Below are positions 43,198 through 51,639 of a stretch of 64,000 bases of DNA, in pieces. The stretch lies in assembly GCA_023392615.1 (NCBI GenBank), contig JAEVYT010000017.1, positions 434,001 to 498,000 of the forward strand, read 5' to 3'. The notes under the pieces were generated by a model that worked only from the letters and a program-made list of their open reading frames with translations, did no database searches and was not told the DNA's origin. The position numbers and the translations under genes were made by a program. The DNA comes from Bacillota bacterium. Its GTDB lineage: Bacteria > Bacillota > Clostridia > Lachnospirales > Lachnospiraceae. Each line of letters starts with the position of its first letter. Position 1 is the stretch's first letter.

Positions 43198-44040
43198 GTG
43201 AGTACATTTGAGAAGTTTGGGTATTTGGAGAATGATTTTAAGATGTTTCATATCGAGGATCGTCAAAGGAAGGAATTTGCTTTTCATTATCATGATTTTA
43301 ATAAAATAATGATTTTCATAAAGGGGAATATTAATTATACAATCGAAGGCAAGAATTATTCTTTAAATCCGTATGATATCGTTCTTGTAAACGCAGGAGA
43401 GATTCATAGACCCTCCATTCTCGATGATTCTGAGTATGAGAGAATCATAATATATGTATCCACCCAGTTCCTTAAAGGCTATGCTAAGGATGATTATGAC
43501 TTAAATGATTGTTTTGACCGAGCAAAAAAAGAGAAGTCGAATGTATTAAGGATTCATAATCTGGAGAAAAGTAAATTGTATCAGGTTTGTCTAGAACTAG
43601 AACATTCCTTTGAGGATAATGCGTTTGGTAATGAGTTGTATCAGAGGATATTATTCTTGGAGTTTATGATTCATTTGAATCGGACAGTGATATCAAATCA
43701 CATAAATTATCTAAATTCGGTGATCGGTAACACAAAGTTGGTTCAAATATTGGATTATATTAGTGAACACTTGGTGGAAGAGATCACAATTGATTCACTA
43801 GCTGCTAATTTTTATATTAACCGATATTATTTAATGCATTTTTTTAAACAGGAGACAGGTTATACCATCGGCAATTACATCACCGAGAAGCGGCTGCTGC
43901 ATGCGAAGAATTTAGTGCAAAACGGATGCTCTGTGACGGATGCTTGTTATAGAAGCGGTTTTAAAAATTACTCTACATTTTCAAGAGCGTTTAAAAAAGC
44001 CTTCCATACCCTGCCAAAGAATGCGCAGATGATTGATTGA
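43198..44040 (+). CDS. AraC-family regulator with cupin sensor domain
   Basis: The 280-residue regulator has an N-terminal cupin/AraC-binding domain (FHYHDFNKIMIFIKGNINY, LNPYDIVLVNAGEIHRP) and a C-terminal double HTH (IDSLAANFYINRYYLMHFFK, then CYRSGFKNYSTFSRAFKKAF). GTG 43198 follows AAGGGGTG; a GTG at 43171 is possible but has no ribosome site. A 7-bp hairpin (TGGAAGG/CCTTCCA, 44041-44059) follows the stop. The target genes are unknown. Confidence 0.87.
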   Translation: MSTFEKFGYLENDFKMFHIEDRQRKEFAFHYHDFNKIMIFIKGNINYTIEGKNYSLNPYDIVLVNAGEIHRPSILDDSEYERIIIYVSTQFLKGYAKDDYDLNDCFDRAKKEKSNVLRIHNLEKSKLYQVCLELEHSFEDNAFGNELYQRILFLEFMIHLNRTVISNHINYLNSVIGNTKLVQILDYISEHLVEEITIDSLAANFYINRYYLMHFFKQETGYTIGNYITEKRLLHAKNLVQNGCSVTDACYRSGFKNYSTFSRAFKKAFHTLPKNAQMID

Positions 44041-44063
44041 TGGAAGGACTAACCTTCCACCCC

Positions 44064-44091
44064 TTGAATTATAGAAAATATTTGCTATAAT
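44064..44091 (+). promoter_or_regulatory. Sigma-A promoter for the RDAC-type gene and its leader
   Basis: TTGAAT and a perfect TATAAT with 16-bp spacing. Transcription would start near 44098, giving a leader of about 205 nt. Confidence 0.65.
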
Positions 44092-44097
44092 GAAGGT

Positions 44098-44290
44098 GCA
44101 AAGATAAAAACACAGCTCCGGTTGGTAGTCCGGACGTAACAATAAAGTTATCAGTAACCTGCCTCCTTGGTTGTCCGTTCTTTGTTCATTATTTTAAGGA
44201 GACGACCGATTATTTGCTTTAAAGAAACAAAAACGGAAAGAGAAACATAGGGGCAGATAATCTGTCCTTTCTCTTATTCATCAGAGATAA
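44098..44290 (+). ncRNA. Possible structured RNA leader (riboswitch-like), class unknown
   Basis: The leader has several nested pairings: TCCGG/CCGGA (about 44118-44135), TAAC/GTTA, GGTTGTC with GACGACC (about 44170-44208), and a longer terminator-like hairpin in which GAAAGAG pairs with CTTTCTC around a GGCAGA/TCTGTC core (about 44237-44276). It is much more GC-rich than neighbouring spacer DNA. The blocks resemble an aptamer followed by an expression platform. Some words recall the Moco-RNA family, but I could not make a convincing fit. Confidence 0.4.
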
Positions 44291-44304
44291 GGAGGTTTGA
44301 TATT

Positions 44305-44553
44305 ATGGCAAAAATGATAGTGACATTGAATGACATCAGTGATATGAATCATTCGTTGGAGGATAAAGGATTAAGTTTTAAGGTGCATCTTCATGATGCC
44401 TGCGGTGCTCAGAGTTTCACGATGGAGGAACTTAGGGAGAATAACGATGGACAAAAGGATGCAATGCAACAAGTAATTAAGGAATATTTTGAAGGAAAGC
44501 GTGCTAAAATCGAATTTTCTCAAGATGGAATGGGATTTGTTGTAATTTCTTGA
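44305..44553 (+). CDS. Small RDAC-type family protein, unknown function
   Basis: The 82-residue protein has no membrane segment. Its central FKVHLHDACGAQSF matches what I know as the RDAC family pattern, with His in place of the usual Arg. The rest is an alpha-beta fold with EYFEGKRAKIEFSQDG near the end. No activity is known for the family. ATG 44305 follows AAGGAGGT. It is a single-gene operon with its own promoter, long leader and a strong terminator. Confidence 0.65.
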   Translation: MAKMIVTLNDISDMNHSLEDKGLSFKVHLHDACGAQSFTMEELRENNDGQKDAMQQVIKEYFEGKRAKIEFSQDGMGFVVIS

Positions 44554-44605
44554 GAATCTATACTATTGCTACTATGAAAATCATATGTTAAACTAAGTAT
44601 GAACG

Positions 44606-44636
44606 AAGGCGTTGCAAAATTTGCAGCGCCTTTTTT
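44606..44636 (+). terminator. Terminator after the RDAC-type gene
   Basis: AAGGCGTTGCAA and TTGCAGCGCCTT pair with one mismatch around AAT, followed by a run of Ts. The remaining spacer to 44862 holds nothing I can identify. Confidence 0.9.
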
Positions 44637-44862
44637 ATGAGAATATTTTCAATTGCGTAAAGTAATGTGGAAAGAATAGTAAAACATTATATTAACTCGC
44701 TCTCGTTTGGATGAAGACTATTGTGATACATATGAATATAAACTACATGTTCTAAGTACCAACGTCTTCATACAGTTGCTTTAGTATATATGTTTTACCG
44801 TTCTTAAGGCTTACATAATCATGTGCATATTGACAATGCTCACATGATAAGGAGGTTCCTCT

Positions 44863-46023
44863 ATGGCGATTATGGTGAAAAAGTTATATAAGAACGCAAC
44901 TTTTCTCTATCAGATGAATCTGATTGGAGGGAGAAAAGGACTTACGAATCTTGTTCAATGGGTACATATCATTGAAGACGACGGGATTAGCTCACTTCTT
45001 CATGGGAAGGAACTGGTTTTTACAGCTGGGATTTTGAATAAAGAGGAAGGGTGGTTGCTGAACTTTGCAAAGAAGTTGTATGATGCGGGTGCAAGTGCAT
45101 TTGTTGTAAATTTGGGACCTTATACCAAGGATATTCCTCAGGAGGTAATTGATTATTGTGATGAAGTAAATATGCCGCTCTTTACGATACCTTGGAAGAC
45201 GAAAATGGTGGATATGACTAGGGATTTTTGTCGTAGAATTATGAACAATGATAATGTAGAGGACAATATGGCTTCTTCCATTAAAAATATTATATTTCGT
45301 GTAGGAGATCTGGAAACACAGATTTTGCAGATGGAACGGTATGGTTATCAAAGGGATGGGCATTTTTGTTTTGTTAGCATCTATGCAGAGGATAAAGAAG
45401 GAGTCTACTCACAGGAATTTATGGATAGCTTGGAATTTTATGCAGAGAAGACTGCAAGGAGCATACGAGAGCTATACATCTCATTTACTTATAAGGATGC
45501 TTTGATTCTTGTATTAGTCGACTACTCTGATAAGGAGATAGATTCCTTTGTTAAGAATTTTCTTAAGCTTACTAACAAAGACAAAAGCAAAAATCGTTTA
45601 CATATGGGTATCAGCACAAATCAACAGGGATTGTATAAACAGGATAAGAATTTTGAGAAAGCTTTTGCTGCCATGGAGATGGCGATCAGAAAAAATGAAA
45701 CTTGTAATTATTATGATAAGTTGGATGTGTATAAAGTGCTATTGTCAGTGAGTGACAAATCTGTATTACGAGGATTTTATAATGATACAATTGGTAAGTT
45801 GGTATTTTATGATAGCAAGAATAATACTGAGCTGTTGAAATTACTAAGGACATACTTTGAAAATAACGCAAGTCTTCAGCTGGTGTCGGAGAAGTTGTAT
45901 GTGCATCGTAACACAGTGACTAATCAGCTTAAGAAAATTGAAACCGTTACGGGGTATAATCCGTTTGATTTGGAGGACCGTATGAAATTACATATGGGCT
46001 TGTATATAAAGGATATTTTATAA
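44863..46023 (+). CDS. PucR-family regulator of pyrimidine/purine catabolism
   Basis: The 386-residue protein has an N-terminal PucR domain (GLTNLVQWVHIIEDDGISSL, then ELVFTAGIL), a middle CdaR GGDEF-like part and a C-terminal HTH_30 (LQLVSEKLYVHRNTVTNQLK). PucR activates purine catabolism in Bacillus; homologues sit at the head of nucleobase and amino-acid-derivative pathways. Here it precedes the aminotransferase, dehydrogenase, ABC importer and the three pyrimidine-degrading enzymes, so it is the likely activator. ATG 44863 follows AAGGAGG. Confidence 0.9.
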   Translation: MAIMVKKLYKNATFLYQMNLIGGRKGLTNLVQWVHIIEDDGISSLLHGKELVFTAGILNKEEGWLLNFAKKLYDAGASAFVVNLGPYTKDIPQEVIDYCDEVNMPLFTIPWKTKMVDMTRDFCRRIMNNDNVEDNMASSIKNIIFRVGDLETQILQMERYGYQRDGHFCFVSIYAEDKEGVYSQEFMDSLEFYAEKTARSIRELYISFTYKDALILVLVDYSDKEIDSFVKNFLKLTNKDKSKNRLHMGISTNQQGLYKQDKNFEKAFAAMEMAIRKNETCNYYDKLDVYKVLLSVSDKSVLRGFYNDTIGKLVFYDSKNNTELLKLLRTYFENNASLQLVSEKLYVHRNTVTNQLKKIETVTGYNPFDLEDRMKLHMGLYIKDIL

Positions 46024-46218
46024 AATAGTAGCAATAGTGTCCGATTTATTCCTTGATAGTAATCTAACAATTGTGGAGAATATACAAAGATGTCTGAGTA
46101 TAGACAAATATTAATATAATAATCAGATTGTGCATCTGCACATAAAATATTGTTCACATATCAATTGCATTTGTTTATAGGCATATATATAATTGCATTA
46201 AGTTAATAAGCCGATCAA

Positions 46219-46266
46219 AGCAGCAAGGGAGCCGTTCTAGGGAATCTTCCGAGCTGCTCATTTTTT
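46219..46266 (+). terminator. Terminator-like hairpin before the aminotransferase gene
   Basis: AGCAGC (46219-46224) and GCTGCT (46253-46258) close a stem that also contains GGGA/TTCC pairing, followed by CATTTTTT. It lies about 50 bp before the aminotransferase start. It may terminate pucR transcripts or act as an attenuator. Confidence 0.5.
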
Positions 46267-46314
46267 GGCCAAAATTGGATGGTTAGAAAATTAGAAATCA
46301 GGGAGGATATGAAG

Positions 46315-47640
46315 ATGACAGGTGAAGAAATCAAAAGTACTTTGAAGGAGTACAATTTGCAATCATGGAGCAAACAGAGGAATCTAAATCCGATACCAGT
46401 ACAAAAAGCAGAAGGAATTTATTTTTGGGATTTTGAAGGAAATCGATATAGTGATATGTCCTCCCAACTAGTTAATATGAACTTGGGCTTTGGGAATAAA
46501 GCAATTAATGACGCAATTAAGGAACAGGTAGATCAGTACTGTTTCGTGAGCCCCTCCTATGGATCAGAATCCAGAGCAAAGCTAGCAAAAAAAATTATAG
46601 AATTGATGCCGGACAGTATGGGCAAGGTTTTCTTTACGAATGCAGGTGCTGAAGCAAATGAGAATGCAGTGAAGATGGCGAGAATGTTCACTGGCAAGAA
46701 TAAGATATTTAGTCGTTACAGAAGTTATCATGGTTCCTCCTTTGGCGCGGGTAATTTAACTGGTGAACCAAGAAGATATGCGCTAGAACCTGGTATTCCT
46801 GGATTTGTAAAATTCATGGATCCTTATATCTACCGTGAAGCAGTTGAATTTGCTACAGAAGAGGCGGCAACAAAGTTCTATCTGGCAAAGCTTGAGGAAC
46901 AGATTCAGTATGAGGGACCGAACTCAGTCGCAGCGATTGTACTAGAGACCATAACCGGATCAAACGGAGTTATCATCCCTCCTAAGGGATATTTACCTGG
47001 TATTAGAAGTATTTGTGACAAATATGGTATTCTGATGATTTGTGATGAAGTAATGACCGGTTGGTGTAGAACCGGAAAGATGTTTGGGTTCCAGAACTTT
47101 GATGTGGTTCCGGATATTGTAACCTTTGCAAAGGGTGTGACCTGCGGTTATGTTCCTCTTGGCGGTGTCGTAGTATCGAAAAATATCGCAGCATATTTTG
47201 ATGATAATTTATTATCATGTGGTCTTACTTACAGCGGTCATCCGTTAGGATGTGCTGCCGGTGTAGCATGTGTAAACTATTATGATGAAGCAAATATCCT
47301 AGAAAATGTGAATCAGGTTGGTAAAGTACTTGGAGAATTACTTGAAGGCCTTAAAAGTTCTCATAAATGTGTCGGTGATGTTCGCTATATCGGTTTATTC
47401 TCCGCAGTGGAATTAGTAAAAGACAAGAAAACGAAAGAAGCATTAGTACCATATGGTAAGGATCCTGATGGTATCATGGGTAAGATCATAGCACAACTAA
47501 AAGCACGTGGATTTATGACATATTCCCATGAAAATATGATTTTAATAGCGCCTCCGCTGATCATTACTAAGGAACAGCTTACAGAAGAAATGCAGAAACT
47601 GGATGAAGTACTTAGTGTAGTAGATAAGGAATATCTCTAA
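46315..47640 (+). CDS. Class III aminotransferase, probable beta-alanine:pyruvate type
   Basis: The 441-residue PLP enzyme has FFTNAGAEANENAVKMAR, SYHGSSFGAGNLTG, ILMICDEVMTGWCRTG and the PLP-Lys in FAKGVTCGYVPLGG. It belongs to the omega-amino acid group. Given three pyrimidine-breakdown genes nearby, beta-alanine (or beta-aminoisobutyrate) is the likely donor, giving malonate semialdehyde. ATG 46315 is 8 nt after GGGAGG; ATG 46309 is too close. The partner dehydrogenase follows 68 bp later. Confidence 0.88.
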   Translation: MTGEEIKSTLKEYNLQSWSKQRNLNPIPVQKAEGIYFWDFEGNRYSDMSSQLVNMNLGFGNKAINDAIKEQVDQYCFVSPSYGSESRAKLAKKIIELMPDSMGKVFFTNAGAEANENAVKMARMFTGKNKIFSRYRSYHGSSFGAGNLTGEPRRYALEPGIPGFVKFMDPYIYREAVEFATEEAATKFYLAKLEEQIQYEGPNSVAAIVLETITGSNGVIIPPKGYLPGIRSICDKYGILMICDEVMTGWCRTGKMFGFQNFDVVPDIVTFAKGVTCGYVPLGGVVVSKNIAAYFDDNLLSCGLTYSGHPLGCAAGVACVNYYDEANILENVNQVGKVLGELLEGLKSSHKCVGDVRYIGLFSAVELVKDKKTKEALVPYGKDPDGIMGKIIAQLKARGFMTYSHENMILIAPPLIITKEQLTEEMQKLDEVLSVVDKEYL

Positions 47641-47708
47641 AGTAGTAAGAAACATACTTATTATATCGATACCAAGTCAAAAATCAATTGACTTGATGGG
47701 AGGAAATT

Positions 47709-48860
47709 ATGGCTTATCAGTTTACAATGCCGGCTAAGGTTATGATAGGAGATCATTCGTTAGAAGCAGCAGAAGCTGTGGTAACAGAATTGGGTAAAAA
47801 AGCGCTAATCGTAACCGGCAAGGTTGTTACAAAAACAGGTCTGGTGAAGAAACTAACCGATTTGTTAACAAAATGGGGTGTCGATTATGTGATATTTAAT
47901 GATATTACAGGCGAGCCAACAGAGGAAATGATTGATCAGGGTATTAGTGAATACAAAGAATCAGGTTGTGATTTCCTGATTGCAATCGGAGGGGGAAGCC
48001 CACTTGACAGTGCGAAAGCGATTGCTGCTATGACAGTTCTTCCCGGCAGACTATCTGATTATATGGGTGTAGAGATCAAAGGGAAATTCCCTGGGATGGT
48101 AATGATACCAACCACAGCCGGAACAGGTTCTGAAACAACAAAGTTTACTATTATTACGGATACCAAGAATAATGTTAAGATGCTCTTAAAGGGTGATGCA
48201 TTGTTGCCTGAAGTAGCAATATTAGATCCAGCACTGACAGTCTCAGCACCCCAAAGTATTACTGCAGCAACCGGAATGGATGCACTAACTCACGCTGTAG
48301 AAGCATATACCTCCAGAAAAGGAAATACGTTAACTGATTTATATGCACTTTCGGCAATTAAAAGAATCTTTGAGTATTTACCTATAGCATATACAGACGG
48401 TATGAATAATAAGGCAAGAGAAGAGATGCAGATAGCCGCATTTGAAGCAGGTATATGTATCAATAATGCTTCCGTTACGTTAGTACATGGTATGAGCAGA
48501 CCTATTGGAGCACTCTTTCATGTGCCACATGGAATCTCCAATGCAATGTTAATCAAGGAATGCCTCGCCTTCTCACTTGATGGTTGTTATGAGCGATTTG
48601 CAACAATAGCAAGAACCATAGGTGTAGCAGATATGAATGTTAACGATAAGGAAGCTGCAGAAGCATTTTTAGAAGCGCTTGATCGTCTTTGTAACCACCT
48701 TGAAATTCCTACCTTGAAGGAATATGGGATAAATCAAGAAGAATTTGATCGAGTTGTGGATAAAATGGCAGGTGATGCGATGACCAGTGGAAGTCCCGGT
48801 AATACAATCAAAGAAGTGAACAAAGAGGATCTGATCAATATCTATCATAAATTATGGTAG
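47709..48860 (+). CDS. Iron-containing alcohol dehydrogenase
   Basis: The 383-residue group III dehydrogenase has the NAD(P) loop GGGSPLDSAKAIA, metal-ligand region MDALTHAVEAY and HGMSRPIGALFHVPHGISNA. Three His and one Asp ligands are in place. Next to the omega-aminotransferase the likely reaction is reduction of malonate semialdehyde to 3-hydroxypropionate (or the methyl homologue), which would dispose of electrons under anaerobic conditions; that is inference. ATG 47709 follows GGGAGG. A strong terminator follows. Confidence 0.9.
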   Translation: MAYQFTMPAKVMIGDHSLEAAEAVVTELGKKALIVTGKVVTKTGLVKKLTDLLTKWGVDYVIFNDITGEPTEEMIDQGISEYKESGCDFLIAIGGGSPLDSAKAIAAMTVLPGRLSDYMGVEIKGKFPGMVMIPTTAGTGSETTKFTIITDTKNNVKMLLKGDALLPEVAILDPALTVSAPQSITAATGMDALTHAVEAYTSRKGNTLTDLYALSAIKRIFEYLPIAYTDGMNNKAREEMQIAAFEAGICINNASVTLVHGMSRPIGALFHVPHGISNAMLIKECLAFSLDGCYERFATIARTIGVADMNVNDKEAAEAFLEALDRLCNHLEIPTLKEYGINQEEFDRVVDKMAGDAMTSGSPGNTIKEVNKEDLINIYHKLW

Positions 48861-48882
48861 GAATACAACTCACGATTTTACG

Positions 48883-48915
48883 ATGGCGTAAAGCAAGGTG
48901 CTTTACGCCATTTTT
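48883..48915 (+). terminator. Terminator after the alcohol dehydrogenase gene
   Basis: ATGGCGTAAAGCA and TGCTTTACGCCAT form a perfect 13-bp stem with a 3-nt loop and TTTT. Confidence 0.92.
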
Positions 48916-48945
48916 GTATTGAATAGATGTAAGGAGGAAATCAGT

Positions 48946-49767
48946 ATGGTAACAGTAGAAAAGTTTGATGAATCAATTGAAAGTGAAGTGTTAAATCAGG
49001 AAACCGAGATTAGTATTACGGATTTGTGTGTTAGCTTTCCGGATAAGAATGGAGGCGAACCGGTCAATGCACTGCAAAATATTAATTTGGAGATTCGTCA
49101 GGGCGAATTTATTTCGCTTCTAGGCCCCTCTGGTTGTGGTAAAACCACATTATTGCGTACACTCGCTGATTTGCAACAGCCAACCAGCGGTTCGATTTCG
49201 GTAAGGGGGCAATCTCCCAGAGAGATACGTTTGCAAAAAAAATACGGTATCGTATTTCAGAACCCGGTTCTTTATGATTGGAGAACAGTAAGAAGAAATG
49301 TATGTATGCCGATGGAGATGATGGGTATTCCAAAAAAGGACAGAACAGCAAGAGTTAGTAAGATGCTTGATCTGGTTGGACTAATGGATTTCGGTAAAAA
49401 ATACCCGCATGAATTGAGTGGTGGTATGCAACAAAGAGTAGGGATTGCCAGAGCACTTGCCATCAACCCTGAGATATTATTAATGGATGAACCCTTCTCT
49501 GCTTTAGATGAATTTACAAAAGAAAAATTACATGAAGATTTATTGAGAATATGGAAAAAAACCAACAAGACGATATTATTCGTTACCCATAATATTCAGG
49601 AAGCGGTATTTCTATCCGATCGGGTAGTTGTGTTATCACCGCATCCGGGTAGAGTCTCAGCCGTCGTGGATATTGATATACCACGACCAAGAACATTAGC
49701 TACAAAAAATACGCCAGAGTTTAATTCCTTAGTAGCAAAGGTACGTAATAGTTTTGAAGGCGTATAG
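48946..49767 (+). CDS. NMT1/nitrate-sulfonate type ABC importer ATPase
   Basis: The 273-residue SsuB/TauB/ThiZ-like ATPase shows Walker A LGPSGCGKTTLLR, signature LSGGMQQRVGIARALA, Walker B ILLMDEPFSALDEF and switch VTHNIQEAVFL. ATG 48946 follows AAGGAGGAA; the frame upstream runs through the terminator of the previous gene and is not coding. Two permeases and a binding protein follow in order. In this cluster the cargo is probably a pyrimidine or pyrimidine-derived compound. Confidence 0.92.
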   Translation: MVTVEKFDESIESEVLNQETEISITDLCVSFPDKNGGEPVNALQNINLEIRQGEFISLLGPSGCGKTTLLRTLADLQQPTSGSISVRGQSPREIRLQKKYGIVFQNPVLYDWRTVRRNVCMPMEMMGIPKKDRTARVSKMLDLVGLMDFGKKYPHELSGGMQQRVGIARALAINPEILLMDEPFSALDEFTKEKLHEDLLRIWKKTNKTILFVTHNIQEAVFLSDRVVVLSPHPGRVSAVVDIDIPRPRTLATKNTPEFNSLVAKVRNSFEGV

Positions 49768-49915
49768 ATTTGGGGACAGCCCAAGTCAAAAGGAATAAAG
49801 GATGAACTTCATATTTGTGGTGATAAGTGATTATTCACACGATTTTGAATTTCATTCTTTATTCAGAGGAGTAAAATCAGGAATAAAATCGATACGCAAT
49901 GAAAGGAGATTTTTG

Positions 49916-50740
49916 ATGAACGCAATAAAGAAAGCTCTCTCCTCTAAGAAGATGGTAACGGTAGTGTGGGTGATTGGCTTAATTATTATATGGGAAATCG
50001 GAGCAACAGTAATTGCAAATACAAAACGTTCTCCCGAAAATGTTCTTCCGCACATTTATCAAATTATAGAATCTATCTTCAGTAAAAAGATGGTTAGCAG
50101 CGGTCAAACTGCTATTCAAATTGTATTAAGTAATGCGGGAATTACACTAATTCGAGCCGGAATTGGTTTTTTAATAGGAGCACTTATAGGATTTATATTG
50201 GCACTGTTTATGAATTTATTTGTCACTATAGAGAAGACGGTATTCCCATACCTAATGTTAATTCAGATGATTCCGATTCTTGGCATGGCACCGATCGTAC
50301 TTGCCGTAACTAAGGATATTGACAAGAGCCGAATTGTGATAGCTGCGATATTAACTTTTTATCCGGTAGCAACCAATACACTCGCCGGCTTTAAATCCGT
50401 TGAACGAGAAAAACATGAACTGATGTACTCGGTGGCGGCCTCTAAATTTCAGATATATACAAAATTATTGATACCCTCTTGCATGCCCTATCTCTTTACC
50501 GGTCTTAAGATATCGGCACCGATGGCAATCACAGCGTCCATATTAGTGGATACGTTGCAGGGTGGAGGCGGATTAGGCTGTATGCTATCCCAGTCCTTAA
50601 AGCATGCTATGTCAATTTATGTGTTCTGGCAGATTGTATTTATCAGTGCACTAATTGGAATTCTGAGTTATTACCTAATGACGTTAATCGAGAAGGTAAT
50701 GTCACCTTACAAACGTCCTTCAAAGGGAAACAGAACATAG
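49916..50740 (+). CDS. NMT1-type ABC importer permease 1
   Basis: The 274-residue permease has six helices. The coupling EAA-type segment is TLAGFKSVEREKHELMYSVA. ATG 49916 follows AAAGGAG; the open frame from 49802 lacks a ribosome site. The 148-bp gap after the ATPase gene shows nothing notable. It pairs with the next permease as a heterodimer. Confidence 0.87.
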   Translation: MNAIKKALSSKKMVTVVWVIGLIIIWEIGATVIANTKRSPENVLPHIYQIIESIFSKKMVSSGQTAIQIVLSNAGITLIRAGIGFLIGALIGFILALFMNLFVTIEKTVFPYLMLIQMIPILGMAPIVLAVTKDIDKSRIVIAAILTFYPVATNTLAGFKSVEREKHELMYSVAASKFQIYTKLLIPSCMPYLFTGLKISAPMAITASILVDTLQGGGGLGCMLSQSLKHAMSIYVFWQIVFISALIGILSYYLMTLIEKVMSPYKRPSKGNRT

Positions 50741-50779
50741 TGAGCAGATTAAATCTGATGCTACAGAATGGAGGTTAAG

Positions 50780-51589
50780 ATGGAGAGAAAAAAGAAATTA
50801 CGATTTAATAAAGATAGTATCTCTGCCGTGATGTATCCTGTTTTGTTCGGAGTGATATTTATCACTCTATGGCAAACACAAATATTACATAAGATAATTG
50901 GTGCAGATACCTTCACACTTCCCTTGCCCGGAAGAATAATCACAATCATTCAAGATAATTCGAGTGCTATATTAAAAAATGTAAATGCAACTCTAATCGT
51001 TGCACTTGGAGGTTTAGTATTAGGTTCCCTGCTTGGATATCTTTTGGCAATTATCGCAGCGGTATTTAGCAAATGGGGGGCAGGAGGATTGACAATTGCA
51101 TCAGCCTTTAATGCTATTCCAATAATAGCAATAGCTCCGATTATGACCAACTTGACAAAGGATTTTAGTGAAAATCCAAATACAAGAAGTATGCTGGCGA
51201 AGATGCTTGTCGTAATGATAACCTGTACGGTATCGATGAGTATCAACGCCTTTCGTGGTTTTACTGAGTTAAAACCGTACTCGCTGGATTTGATGAACTC
51301 TTATGCAGCAAGTAAAACGGCAGTGTTTTTTAAATTACGTGTACCTAATTCGGTTCCGTATGTTTTTACTGCACTTAGGGTAAGTGTTCCGGGGTGCGTA
51401 ATCAGTGCATTGGTTAGTGAGTATTTTGCAGAGTACATAATCGGTGTAGGACGTCAGATTAGAGAGAATATCGTATTGGCGCAATATGCGACCGCTTGGG
51501 CTTATATCCTGGTGGCTTGTGCAATTGGTATCGTGATGTATGTAATTTTGCTAATCACAGAAGGTATTTTGTTGAAGGGACGCAGATAA
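50780..51589 (+). CDS. NMT1-type ABC importer permease 2
   Basis: The 269-residue permease is a homologue of the previous one, with the coupling segment AFRGFTELKPYSLDLMNSYA. It has six helices and the SsuC/TauC-type organisation. ATG 50780 is 5 nt after GGAGG, 39 bp after the previous gene. Two different permeases with one ATPase are usual for the thiamin-pyrimidine precursor subgroup (RibX/ThiX-like). Confidence 0.87.
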   Translation: MERKKKLRFNKDSISAVMYPVLFGVIFITLWQTQILHKIIGADTFTLPLPGRIITIIQDNSSAILKNVNATLIVALGGLVLGSLLGYLLAIIAAVFSKWGAGGLTIASAFNAIPIIAIAPIMTNLTKDFSENPNTRSMLAKMLVVMITCTVSMSINAFRGFTELKPYSLDLMNSYAASKTAVFFKLRVPNSVPYVFTALRVSVPGCVISALVSEYFAEYIIGVGRQIRENIVLAQYATAWAYILVACAIGIVMYVILLITEGILLKGRR

Positions 51590-51639
51590 AGCGAATTTCA
51601 ACTTAATATAAATATTATCTAAAAATAGGAGGACACGAT

